From Larix kaempferi (taxonomy: Eukaryota; Streptophyta; Pinopsida; Pinales; Pinaceae), in assembly GCA_027924585.1 (NCBI GenBank), contig BSBM01000106.1, positions 42,190,001-42,254,000 of the forward strand: a stretch of DNA of 64,000 nucleotides, read 5' to 3'. The translations under genes and the position numbers were made by a program. Shown in pieces: positions 32,758 through 44,149 of the stretch. Every line of letters begins with the position of its first letter. Position 1 is the stretch's first letter. The notes under the pieces are model-generated. The model made no database searches. It was not told where the DNA came from and saw only the letters and a list, made by a program, of their open reading frames with translations.

Positions 32758-35700
32758 TGTAACATACCTAGTACTTGAGACATTTTATGTTTGTGTAAAA
32801 ACATTACCTTAAATTTTATTGTAAAGTTTTATATTTGACCAAGTGTCAAGGATGACTGTAAATGAATAATATTATTATTTAATAAATTAAAATAGGAGAC
32901 ACTCACCCAAAGAGACTATTGAAAGAGCGTTTACTGACCCACTAGGAGGAATGGAATCTAGGGTAGAAGGCAATGGAAAAGTCACAGCATCTGAACTCAG
33001 TAACTAGCTATTGTTATGGGACAACTCCCTTATTTTGTGGTCAAGTTCCCAGGAATGTGAAACTGGAGCTTATGGCTCATTGAATGAAAACTGACCACCA
33101 AAAATACCTAGGCATCTTTTTATAGCCATCGAATTTGAGCAGAGGCTCACACTTTCCCTGACGAGAGAACTTACCTTGTGGTTTTGCTAGATATTGCACA
33201 CAAGAGATTCAATGAGGGGAAGCTATGTTTTGAGTTGCAGAGTAAGACTGTCTTATTTCTGCTGAGTGTAGAGTGTTCTTGCTAAGTGCTGAGGTTTTGG
33301 ATATGTATGCAAGTCCCCATTCATTGATGAAGTACAACCTGAGTGCCTTGCCTCTACACAGAGACTTCTTCCTAGTGGTTCAGTAAACAGGCTCGGGGGT
33401 CTAAGGGAGAAAGTGATTTGGGTGATTCTTCTGGAGAAGGTTGGGAGGAACAAGTCTCTTTAGGTGTTTGTCCACCCTATCAAGTCATCAGGTTCTACTT
33501 GTTATCTTTATTTCATTTATGAATTGGTGAACTATTCTAAAAAACTGTTTGTTTATTAGATATGATTTAGCTATTTTAAATGTTAAACATTCTGGACTGT
33601 TAGATCTATTCTATGTATTAAAATGAATGAGTAGAATGAAAATAAATGTCTCGTATTTTTCCTTTCGCCATTTAGCGATGTACTCTAGTACAGGAAGAGA
33701 GTTTATTAACATAGATTAGACATGATCTCTAAATACCGATGAAAAGTAAATGTCTTTTATTTTCATGATGTTATCAAAATTCATTACTGTAGTTGTAGAA
33801 GTTGTTAGGTGAGTTATATGTTGTAATAATTACGTTGCAGTAAGTTGCCCAACTATTTACTTGTCAATCCGGGGTACGTAAACTGACGAAGCACGTGCAC
33901 TGTTTGTGCAGGACTGAAGTAGATCTAATCTAACTTAATCTAATTTGTTGAAATCAAATTAATCTAGGAAAGCATGGAAACACTAACTAAGAAAGCATTG
34001 AAATTGCGTAAGAGAAATACAACATGTGAAGAGTTAACAACAATGACATAAGTGAGCTCACATCTATAAATCCATAATCAAATGGAAAACATGAAAGCAT
34101 AACAATGGAAGCTTAAATCACATTAAGAATCTCAAATCAAAGATTAATCTAACAAGTACAAAATCCAATCCAATCCAACTTCATTACAACCCTCTTACAA
34201 GCTTAATCTAACCTAATTCCAACCTAATGGAATGGAGAGGGAGCACTCTCCTTTATACATGAGAGTCCTTAAGAAAAAGATAAGAATACATTAATTACAG
34301 ATCCATTATTCTCTCAACTACTCTCAACCACTTTCCTATTATTACAAGATATGGTGCCTTCAAATCCTCCACGTATCTCTCATGAATCCTAGATAAGATA
34401 TGCCAACCAAATCTTCCATGATCTTCTCCTTAAGAATAGGCTTGAATAACTATCTCCTTTGGAATGGTGTAAGAGATATTTGAGAAGTCTCTTTGATTTA
34501 ATCATTCACATATTCCTACACATTACAAAGCTTAGACATAATTGAGATATATATGAAAACATGTATATTTTCTAATATTTAATCATAAATTCACTCTTAA
34601 TACTAAAATGAATAAAGTGGAAAATAATAATGTGAAACCCAAATGTATTTATGCAAATGATATGATGAAGGTTTAATAGGGCGATGAAATGTAAGGAATA
34701 GTGAAGGGAAAGGTGGATGAAAATACGACATTTCTGAGTCCTAACAGAAGTAGTAGTATTTTCTTAAGTCTTCTAGATTTGTTTTTATAACAGTAGATTT
34801 CAGTAGAAGTCAAAATAGAACCAAGATTTATCTATATTGTTAATAGTATAGTATTTGCATATAAATATTTATGCATGTAAACTCAGTTTATACTTTATAT
34901 ATATCATTTTCTAATCATGAAAATAAAGGAAAACCTAGGTCTCTTATGATGGGTTTATTAATTGAACTACACTAAATTTTATACAGTCTTATTCTTCCAC
35001 TTAAACAGAGTTTATCAAAGAAATGCGAAAACGTAACCCTAGACTAAGTACTCACTGCATATTTTATAAATTGAATATTAATTCATCATCATAAACTTTC
35101 GACTATCCTAATGCAGTGCAAAACAGAAAGCTTTAATGAAATTACCTGTTTAGACAGTATACATATACTCAAGGAATGACTGATCAATTCTTAAACATAA
35201 TATCAGAACATTATTCTAATTGAAGTAAGCTTTACAAACAACTTCCTCATCAATAAAATTCACAGTAGTATATCTACATCTATACAAAAGATAAAACTAA
35301 TATATTTAATAGAAATCGATTCCATGTAAACCAAGTATTATCCATTTATCATTATAAAATAAATATCAACTTCCATGGATAATAGTAGGATGTATTATAA
35401 ACACATTTTAATTTACAAAATATTTCAAAAGCAAACCGAATCGATATATTGTATCATGCTACAAGATAAAGTATTAAACCCTAATCATATAGTAATACGA
35501 TTAAGAGTTTAACTCTGAGTTAACTGATCAAACATTATTAACACATAGCCCTTACAGGCTTACATTTATTTAGGATTCTATAACAATAACTTAGGGTTCG
35601 AGTCTAGGAAAGAGCTCGCCCAACTACATAGTTAGCCCAGCTTTAATGTTTATCAAAATCGTATCTCAAAAAAACATTATGTCAAATACCAAAATCACTT

Positions 35701-37503
35701 TCCAAACCACCAATGTATTTTTTATAAATTATCAAGTTTCAGGATCGAGACCTGTATAGTCTCACCCGAAGGTTCAATAAGAACCCACATTCTTTAACAG
35801 TAATAAACATTTAATAACTACTAGTTTCCTACGTTTAACGATACATAGGTTTCAAATAAGAGTTGAGAGTTCGAGTCTCCATTTGGAGCACTCACTCTTA
35901 CGTTGAACGTAATGCTAAAAACACCAAAAAAAAACTTAGTATAGTGCTAGGCTTAAAGCCTGTGACATTGGAATCAAATATTTTGAAACATCGAACCCAC
36001 AAATCAAATTACAGATAAATACAAATATGCAACCATAATTATAATTATCGAAAACAAGGGTAGGGTTCAAGCCCGATAGCGTTCATTACTTAGTCAGCAT
36101 TATATAAAACTTAATGTACTTGAAAAACTGATAGAGCCGAGAACAAAGCTTCAATTTTTTTTAATGCAGAGATTAAAATCTAAGAAACAAAGTGAGCCAT
36201 TGTATTCATGGTGAAACATTACAAATTGCTGTCCAGCTACGTAAGGATACCAAAGGGTAACCCTAGTATAAAAACCTGTACATTAACTTAACAAGTAAAA
36301 ACCCCAAATTGAGAAGTGTCGAGGCAACCCTTCTACTACATCAATGCTGCCTTAAGTTTTTCTTAACCCTTTTACAAACAAGTCTACAATGAAGAACAAC
36401 GAGACAACCATATAACCCTTAAAGTGATGATAGAGGCATCGTTGGAATGAGCCCGAGACTTACCAAGGCTCACAATCCACAGGAACTAGTACTTCTCTCA
36501 TTGTGCCTTCACTGAAGGTTACAAATTGACTCCTGCCATTAAAACCAACACAAGATTAGAGTATGAACTTATTCCTTATCAACCCAAAGCTTAAACTGTA
36601 AAAATTTAAAGAATGAATCCATGAGAAGAAATTTACCTTGCAGGGTTTCGAAATCGTGATGAGAAGATCCAGGCTCCTTGCACACGATAGACACCATAAA
36701 GATCCACAACTAACACCCTTACGGTTGCAACCAAATCGCTGATTTGTGCTCAACAACCATGATGGCCAAGACAAGGAGAAGCTCAGCTCGCTATCACCAC
36801 ACAGAACCAACAAACTATCAAAATGACAAAACCCTAAAGCTTCACGGTAGGGTTTAGACACTCGAGACATCATTATTTCCGATCACGTGATTGCATTAAA
36901 TTCTAAGCCTTGTCATCCACCAACCGAGATATGAACCCAACAATCTATAGTTCGTGATTGCAAATACTCATTAAATTAATAACATGACTTGATTTTGAAT
37001 ACAATCCACACTTTTCACATATTCTATAGTTAGTACGCGATGATCATCAAATAAAATCTTGACTTTAGCCTTGGACTTAATCCACGATATGGTATAGGCT
37101 AGGGCCTTTTAATTATAAAGTTTGGCTAGGCACATGAAACCCAACGCTTATCAATCTTTACTTTTGATTTCCTTCCTCTTTCCTCATTATGTTATTTCTC
37201 CAGTAGAATATAATTTAACTCTTCGTGTGACTTCCTAATGCGTTCATTTTCTTCCTTAACAGTTCTTATCTTAGATTTTAAATCTTTTATAGTATGAAGA
37301 AGTTCTGAAGATTGGTTATTTAATTCAACATATATTCCTTCATTATTATTATTGTTATTATGCTCATTACGAGGAGATCTATCCTCTGCTGATTCCTCCA
37401 GTATGTCCATACCTACAAATTAATAACAAATCGTTTTGTACAAAATAAAATTAAAACAAAAGTTAGTAACATAAATTTTCTGGTTTTTTTTTTTTTTTTT
37501 GCG
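32758..37503 (+). mobile_element. LTR copy 1 (family A), 3' end truncated
   Basis: Begins TGTAACATACC, the same start as the solo LTR at 48085. For about 1 kb it aligns with that LTR block by block: GGAGACA, the G(A/G)CCCACTAGG-type block, ACTGGAGCTT, GCCTTGC(C/T)TCTACACAGA, CAGGCTCGGGGGT, TTGGGAGGAA, GTACTCTAGTACAG. Similarity is weaker but still visible to a long T run at about 37484-37500, just short of the family's GGGATGTTACA terminus. Part of 33850-34720 has no counterpart in the solo copy and may be a later insertion. This family, with a tRNA-Met primer site, is probably Ty3/gypsy like the LTR at 44706. Confidence 0.7.
37192..37410 (-). CDS. Short coiled-coil open frame inside LTR copy 1 (doubtful)
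   Basis: 72 codons on the minus strand. A charged start and a run of six Asn are followed by a heptad-like LLHTIKDLKSKIRTVKEENE. No family recognised. It sits in LTR DNA, opposite to the LTR's own orientation, so it is probably chance or a fragment of a captured gene. Confidence 0.2.
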   Translation of the reverse strand: MDILEESAEDRSPRNEHNNNNNNEGIYVELNNQSSELLHTIKDLKSKIRTVKEENERIRKSHEELNYILLEK

Positions 37504-37536
37504 CGTGAGCCTATTTCAAGCCTAGAGTTTGAACTC

Positions 37537-37548
37537 GCACTCTGATAC
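37537..37548 (-). promoter_or_regulatory. Primer-binding site (initiator tRNA-Met), minus strand
   Basis: On the minus strand the sequence reads TGGTATCAGAG(T), which is complementary to the 3' end of initiator tRNA-Met and primes minus-strand DNA synthesis in many plant LTR elements. It lies a few bases from the LTR terminus at 37553. Only about 36 bases of interior follow before the junction with LTR copy 1. Confidence 0.8.
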
Positions 37549-40500
37549 CACATGGAACATCCCGAAATTTACAAAAATTTAAAATTTTTCGATATAGATT
37601 TTAATGCGTAATCTAACTGTGTGGAAATATAATAAATGTTTAAATGTCGTCTTGCTGTACTAAAAGCTGTGTTGGTCAAAAGTGTAATGTTTGCGACAAG
37701 ATAATTAATATCTTTATTTCGATGTTAAACTCACTCAACTGTACTTTCACAATTCTTTTTGTTGCTGATCCAATGATATAAGTTTATATGTGTTAACTAT
37801 TGTTCTTCTGTTTGATGATGAAGGGGTCCTATGGATGCCTCGAGGCTTACTTAGCATTTGTGCTAAAGCATTTGAATCGTTCTTTTTTCGCAGATTACAG
37901 GTAAGAGATTTAGTGTTTACGACATGTGACTGAAGAGTTTCTAACCAGTTTTCGCGTCTCCAAAGTCTTAATGATTTAAGAGACATAATGTTGAAAATGC
38001 TATTGGTAAGAACTTCAGTTAGCCTAGTTTGTAAAACAGAAGTATGTCAATTGTAATATTCATAATCCTTGTACTAACCTTTTATAAATTTGTTCAAACA
38101 AAAGAATAGAATCAATATATCATGATTTAACTCTATGTACTGCTATCGTGAGTTTCTATTTGATGAAAATTATGAGAATAACCAATGTCTATATGTGATG
38201 GCTAAGTGCAAATAAAATGCAATATCTATATGCAATTCTTTTATATACTCTAGAGCCTAAGAATGACATGCAAGATTTATTTGAATTCTAACCTAGGAAC
38301 TATTGCAATTCATAGTCAAATGCTAGCCTATGAACTATATACAAATTTCTATTTAATTTTTATACTATATTGAAATATATATATGCCAAGTCCTTTACAT
38401 AGTTCTATGAACAATAATTATATGGTATTGTGTGTGCATCTACGTGACCCTTTATGACATTATGGACTCCTAGCAATGAATCTTACACCACCTTGACTTA
38501 CCACAAGGTGTTATTACATAACCGAGTTGGGCATTTTACCAATGAATCGATACATTATAAGAATGGGTGACATTAAAACTATGAAGGTTTCGTGCTGGCA
38601 GGCACTTTGGTTTCCCTTTGCATTTAATACTCCCAACTGTCGAGACAGTGGAATGTCTCCATGGACATCGTCGTGGTGCTAGGAACGTGATGGTGTGGTG
38701 ATGGTTCAAACCTCATGACCAGCTGTAAGTGTTTTGGTTCGAAGTTTAACTGAGCTGTCCTCCTTGGTGGATATGGTAATGATGGTGTCTTTAATATGGT
38801 TGTTGCTTGGGTTTACCTGAAAACCCTTCGGTGATCTCCACCGTTGATCTAGCACGGATTTGGACTTTTGGGATCTAACCCTAACCACCACTATGTTCTA
38901 CGAAGTTATTGTTTCCTTGGCATTCGGTGTAGTGGCTTTAAGGAGAGGTTGACAAGCCAAGAGCCTTCAGGGTCTCATTAGCAGGTGTTTGTGGAGTGCC
39001 CATGGTTCGAAACCGTGACTTGTTGATAGCTTAAGAGCTGATACTCTCATGGTGTTTTACAGTGATAGCTTGTAATCAAAGTTCCATAATGAGTGATAGA
39101 TTCTTCATGGAAGTTGGTTCGATACTTGGCTTTTTTTGTCTGTTAAGTGATAATTTTTAGAGTTGCTTTTCCACCCTTCTTTGCACTCGGTGATGGAGCA
39201 ATGGGTACATATTGCATGGTCTTGGCGTTTCGCTCCGATGATAAATGAAAGGTAATGTTTCTCAGTTCGAATCTTTTGTCTTCCATTCTGTTTTGAGAGT
39301 TTTAGTTATTGTTATTTCACCTGTAATGACTTCTGTCAAACACTTGTTTTAACCACACTCATGTTCAAATGGCGGGTATCTTCGTTGATGGCTTCTCAGC
39401 AACTGGTAACTACAAATAGACCGATAAGCCTCGGTGGTTACCTTTTTACTCCGGTTAGATGACTATTGGGCCTTCATGTGTGTTTTGTTGAGACTTCATG
39501 TTTTCTTGGGCTCTGAGGATTGATCTTCGTCGAAAGCCTGTGAGCTGTTGGTAGCTTGTGGAGGATAAAATCCTCGACCCTTTCGTCGTTGTTTTCAGTA
39601 GTATTTGTTTTTCATTGCATAATCCGTAAAAGAAAATACTCAGGGGAGGGTTTTACCCTTTTATTGTTCTCGGTAAATGAAAGGATTTGTGTTTCCATTC
39701 GACCTGTGTTTGTGTGGATGATACTGTGAACATTGCTCTATTTTGTGTAAAGAAAGCGAAGCTTATCGTTCTTTGATAATACAAGAGCTTTGTTTTCCTA
39801 CATTATTGTGTTTGTGTTTGAGTTTAAGAGCAGGGCCCCAGTTTGTATGCATTTGAAGTTTATCGTTTTGCCACTATTGTATTTTAAGAAAAGTTTGAGG
39901 GCTAAGGGTTTAGCCCTGTGTTAAAAATGGTCAAACCCGAATGTGCGGTTCTCAAAAATGTTCTGCTGTTATGATAACAAATGTTTAGCTTCTGAAGTAG
40001 ATATCTAAATCGAGCAAATCGTATGCTTTACTGTTTAATAGTTTTCAATTGAAATGTGATAATATAGTCTCATGCTGATGCCGAGATGTTTTTATTTTCA
40101 GTCTTAAGGGATGTAAATGATAATCATTTTTTGTGCCTAAGCATATGGTATTGAAAGTGTTACTCGTTGTTCATGTCTGTTAATTTTAAGTGTTGGTTGA
40201 GAGCCAATGTTTTCTGTTCGCAACTATGTAATGAAATTGTATCTAGATTCTTGTTCCGTTGTTAACTGATGGTGTTCGAACCTTAACTAAACTCTAAATC
40301 TGAGAGATAGATGTTGATACTTTTAGGGTTTGATCAACGAAGGGTTACGATCCTGTCATAAATTTAAAGTTTGTAAATGAAACTCTGTTTGTATAACATA
40401 ATAGTTCTTTGTTTTAATAGTTGTGGAAATTATGGAAAGTGATGAAGCCACAAGCTAGGGTTTCTAATCCTATGCTGAATATGAATGGGATTTACTGTAG

Positions 40501-41238
40501 TTTAAATAAATAAATAATATAACAGAAAATGAATACTGTGCATAAAGATTAATGTTAAATAATTATGCATTGTTTGAAATAGAAAGAGTTTTGTTTGTTT
40601 ATGCAATTATATTTACTTGCTAACAGTATTGGATAACAGTACTATGTACTTAGGAAATAATTATTTTGCAGCTGTTATTTCAATAAAAATTTGTGAAATA
40701 AAAATACAGTGAACCTTAAACATTTGACTGATGTAAGGAATGATAAGAGAAAGAAATAAAATTATATTATTTAATACATAATATTAATGGTAAGAAAAAA
40801 TAATGAAATACAACAGTATTGATCTTCTCATTCATTTGGTAATCTACGTATCAATTTATCTACCTTAATCTCTTCTCGGTACTAGAGTACGATGTAGAAC
40901 CATTAGCATGGGGAAAAATGCAGAGAAATATTTATTCAATTCATCTTACATAGTCATTACTATAGAGAATCCTAATTTAGGTCAGAAACTAAAATAAATG
41001 CATTTGTTTAATAATATCCTTGAAAATAGTAAATCAATAATTGCAGATAGAAATTTTAACTACTTAGAATTAGAAATGACAAGTAGAACCTATAAATGAA
41101 GATAGGGCCAACAAACACCCAAGGAGGCCTGTTCCTCCCAACCTTTTCCAGAAGAAGCAGCCAAAACTACTTGCTTCCTTTGGACTCCCGAGCTTGCTTA
41201 CTGAACCACTAAGTAGATGGAATCTGTGTAGAAGCAAG

Positions 41239-41321
41239 GCACTCAGTAATATAACTTCTGCACTCAGTAGTATAACTTCTGCACTCAAAATATGCCTTCT
41301 GCACTCAGTAGTATAATAGGC
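41239..41321. repeat. 21-bp minisatellite in LTR copy 2, four units
   Basis: Units beginning GCACTCA at 41239, 41260, 41281 and 41301. The corresponding position of the solo LTR carries a different duplication (48600-48667). Confidence 0.85.
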
Positions 41322-41450
41322 AGACTTACACCATGATAAAAAACTCAGCATATCCCCTCATCGAATCTCTTGGGTGCAAGCACAGCAAAACCCCAAGGTA
41401 AATTTCCTCATCAGGAAAAGTGATGAACCTCAGTTCATAATCCGATGGCT

Positions 41451-41460
41451 CTTATATAGA
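41451..41460 (-). promoter_or_regulatory. TATA box of LTR copy 2, minus strand
   Basis: TCTATATAAG on the minus strand, at the same place as TCTATATAAT in the solo LTR (48444). It would drive transcription leftward, away from the AP2/ERF gene. Confidence 0.7.
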
Positions 41461-41591
41461 CTGCTTAGGTCTTTAGTGGTTAGTTTTAAATAAATGAACC
41501 TCAAGCTCCAGTCTAAGTTGCAGTCACGTACTTGCCCTCCAACATCTTCAAAGACTATACGCGCTTCCACCATTTTCACTCCGCTGACTCC

Positions 41592-41598
41592 TATATAT
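41592..41598 (+). promoter_or_regulatory. TATA box of the AP2/ERF gene
   Basis: TATATAT at 41592-41598, about 110 bases before the ATG and only about 80 bases from the truncated LTR edge. It is the only strong TATA between LTR and start codon. Confidence 0.6.
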
Positions 41599-41703
41599 TC
41601 GCCTCCATTCCATTATTTCTTCCACACTCCACGGCTTTTGCTTTTCATGGGCTTACTTCACTGAAATCACTATTTTGGACTGAGAGCTTCTGCGTCGCTA
41701 AAT

Positions 41704-42327
41704 ATGGAGATATGCCCCCAGCAGGAACATGTCCAGGTCATTGCTCTATCACACCAAGATGGCGGGTCCCGCCAATATAAGGGAATCCGACTGCGGAAAT
41801 GGGGAAGATGGGTTTCCGAAATCAGGGTACCGAGATCTAGACAGAAAATATGGCTGGGCTCATACAAAACCCCCGAGCAGGCCGCCCGTGCCTATGATGC
41901 CGCAGTGTATTGTCTGAAGGGTTCCAACGCCAAATTGAACTTTCCGGATTCTGTCCCCAACATTCCGTCAGCGTCTTCTCTTACCCCAAAGCAGATTCAG
42001 CATAGCGCCCTGAAATATGCCATGGGCCAAACCCCTTCGGCCGAGCCCTCTCCGAACACTAATAAAGAGAAGCCCGCGTCGCCGTCGCAGTTGTCTTCGC
42101 TTTTAGAAACGGAGTTAGCGAGCGACAAGCAGCAGATATTGGAGGAGCAGCAGGACTCAACGCTGTGGAAGTCGATGTTTGCGGCATCAGACGGCCCTGA
42201 ATTACTAAATTTGGAAAAATTTCCATCAATTGACCCTGTATCCACGCTAGAATTCATTCAGATTTCGTTGGAACAGCCGCAGGAGGACTATATCACCACA
42301 GAGCTGTGGAACTTCCAGGACGTTTGA
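41704..42327 (+). CDS. AP2/ERF transcription factor, DREB A-5-like (ERF group II)
   Basis: Intact 207-codon, intronless gene. A single AP2 DNA-binding domain spans residues 25-81, from [17 protein letters not shown] through WLGSY (50-54), AARAYDAA and NFP. This domain binds GCC-box or DRE/CRT elements in stress and development promoters, in the nucleus. Val37 (domain position 14) is typical of the DREB branch; position 19 is Val42 and not the DREB Glu, as in the small A-5/ERF008-ERF012-like proteins with IR(L/V)P. The rest is Ser/Pro/Gln-rich with acidic residues and ends in LWNFQDV; no classic EAR repressor motif is seen. The first Met after the TATA is the natural start. Its G+C is well above that of its neighbours. 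The last codons lie in a perfect inverted repeat. Exact orthology is uncertain. Confidence 0.93.
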   Translation: MEICPQQEHVQVIALSHQDGGSRQYKGIRLRKWGRWVSEIRVPRSRQKIWLGSYKTPEQAARAYDAAVYCLKGSNAKLNFPDSVPNIPSASSLTPKQIQHSALKYAMGQTPSAEPSPNTNKEKPASPSQLSSLLETELASDKQQILEEQQDSTLWKSMFAASDGPELLNLEKFPSIDPVSTLEFIQISLEQPQEDYITTELWNFQDV

Positions 42328-42376
42328 GATTTTGGATATTCTCGTTCCACAAAATCTCAAACGTCCTGGAAGTTCC
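42308..42376. repeat. Perfect 27-bp inverted repeat spanning the AP2/ERF stop codon
   Basis: Left arm 42308-42334 includes the last six codons (Trp to Val), the TGA and seven further bases. Right arm 42350-42376 is its exact reverse complement; the loop is 15 bases. The mRNA would end its coding region in a strong hairpin. The right arm looks like an inverted copy of the gene's own 3' coding end. Confidence 0.95.
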
Positions 42377-42598
42377 GTGTCATATCTCGTTTTTTTTTAA
42401 TGCGTTTCCAATGTGCGGCCGTCTGTTTCCTGATTTGGGCGGGATAGGATGACACCTGTTCGAGTTTCAAACCGCGTTCATTATCTATCACTTAGACGGG
42501 AACTCTGAAGTGACAGATATCACAGTAGGGAAGTTGAAACCATTCAACCTATTTTAACATTTTATTTTTATTTATTTATTTTACCATAAAGACATGAT
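42328..42598. other. 3' flank of the AP2/ERF gene
   Basis: Presumed 3' untranslated region and flank. Beyond the hairpin I see no strong AATAAA signal close to the stop, and no other gene. Confidence 0.4.
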
Positions 42599-42772
42599 AA
42601 CTTTGTCATGATCATTTGGAATAGACCCAAGTTTAATTGGGGTGTTGTTAATATAAACCCAAAATATATTCATCAATTGACAGCAAACTTTGTCATGATC
42701 ATTTCGGGTAGACCCAAGTTTAATTGGCGTGTTGCTAGTATAAACCCAAAATATATTCATCAATGGACACCA
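42599..42772. repeat. 87-bp tandem duplication
   Basis: Units at 42599-42685 and 42686-42772, each with AACTTTGTCATGATCATTT, AGACCCAAGTTTAATTGG and CCCAAAATATATTCATCAAT. A few substitutions separate them. Confidence 0.9.
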
Positions 42773-43069
42773 ATTTTTTTAGATATTAGTACAAATAAAT
42801 ATTTATAAATATAATGGTATAAATAAAGGACATCTTGTCATGAATTATTATTATTATTCACTTAGTTGGATGCATCGTGTTTAATGCAATTACAATTACA
42901 GTTTTATTAAGTACATTATATTGGATTGGGATCATTAGACCAAGGTTTTTTTTGGTAAATTACAGTGGATTGTGATCATTAAGCTATTTTAGTAAAGGAA
43001 AATGTTCAAAGTAGAAAGATAGTTAGTATTGTTTTTATAAATTTTTATGGAGAATATACAATGTTCAAA

Positions 43070-43180
43070 ATAAAGAGATGCATTGCTTGGGTTGCTTTGA
43101 AGCAAGATAAAGAGATGCATTACTTGAGTTGCTTTGAAGCAAGATAAAGAGATGCATTACTTGGGTTGTTTTGAAATAAG
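43070..43180. repeat. 37-bp tandem repeat, three units
   Basis: ATAAAGAGATGCATT begins at 43070, 43107 and 43144, each followed by a TTG(G/A)GTTG(C/T)TTTGAA block; the third unit is diverged at its end. Confidence 0.88.
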
Positions 43181-43952
43181 CAGAAAGGTCAACATAACAT
43201 TTTTTTAAAATTTTGTGGAAAAAATCATTTACATAGGGGTTCAACAAGAGCATCATGTCACTTAGAGGAATTGAACCAAAGTAGGGAGAGTAGCAATCAT
43301 TCCTCCTAACCACCCAAACTAAAATTTTTTCCATCTTTATATTTACATACTCTATTTATATATTTAACTTATTTCTTTTTGAAAAAAATTATATACTATT
43401 TATATATATATTCTTAATTATAAAATTATAATATTTATTTTGCCATAAAATTTTCAAAACCAGATTTCTTATCTTAAAATCTAAATTAAATAAATCAACA
43501 TAATTATAAATGAACACAAAGATCGTGTCTTCTAGTTAAAAGAAAAATCATTGAGTTTATTTTAAGGTCGTAAACTTTATTGATTCAATTTTTTAGTTGA
43601 ACGGAAACGTCACTTAAACTAATCGTAAGTTCATTCGAATGACCTCAAAGTATCACTTTTAACTCTTCCAAATTCAAAGGTCAGTTGATTGACCTGGGAA
43701 CCCTGATTCTATGACTTTAACTTACATTCACGTCATTTCTTTTCTCTGTGTGTAACGACCTTTAATAATATTTCCAAGATTCTTTTCCAATACTTGAACG
43801 AAATCTTTTGACATAAATATTATTTAATTATGAATTAAAAAAAATTATAAAGTAATAGAAAATATTTAAATATAAATATACAAGTACTATAAAAACAAAA
43901 TATTGTAAAACATTTTAATATTAAAAATTGACAGAAAAACGTTGATAGCACC

Positions 43953-43991
<39 letters not shown>

Positions 43992-44140
43992 CAAGGATGT
44001 TGGCTTTTACCAAAAAGTAGTGAGAAAAGAATAAGAAAATAATTATGGATGTGACCTTTAGACTAAAACTCTTAAATATATTTATTGGGTGTAAGTGATG
44101 GAGGAGTGGCTTAAACCCTTTTGTCATTGAGAAACCTAAA
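43181..44140. other. AT-rich intergenic DNA with (TA)n at 43956-43989
   Basis: No coding signal. The main feature is a TA microsatellite of about 34 bases. Confidence 0.5.
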
Positions 44141-44149
44141 ACAGTAAGT

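Larger units (their letters stand above)
37553..41513 (-). mobile_element. LTR copy 2 (family A relative), minus strand, 5' end truncated
   Basis: Reverse-orientation LTR. Its U3/R part at 40870-41513 mirrors the solo LTR closely: ACTGGAGCTTGAGG, AGTCTATATAA, AACTGAGGTTCATCACTTTT, TTACCTT(G/A)GGGTTTTGCTGT, CCTTGCTTCTACACAGATTC. Its 3' terminus (GGGATGTTCCA on the minus strand) leads into the primer-binding site. About the first 300 bases expected of the family are missing, so the LTR ends abruptly at 41513 inside the 5' region of the AP2/ERF gene. No coding function. Confidence 0.75.

Noticed and set aside
37747-38891. Minus-strand frames as host exons
   Set aside because: They fall in LTR copy 2 and show no domain or splice structure.
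41070-41351. 93-codon minus-strand frame just upstream of the AP2/ERF gene
   Set aside because: It lies in LTR copy 2 and is built partly on the 21-bp minisatellite.
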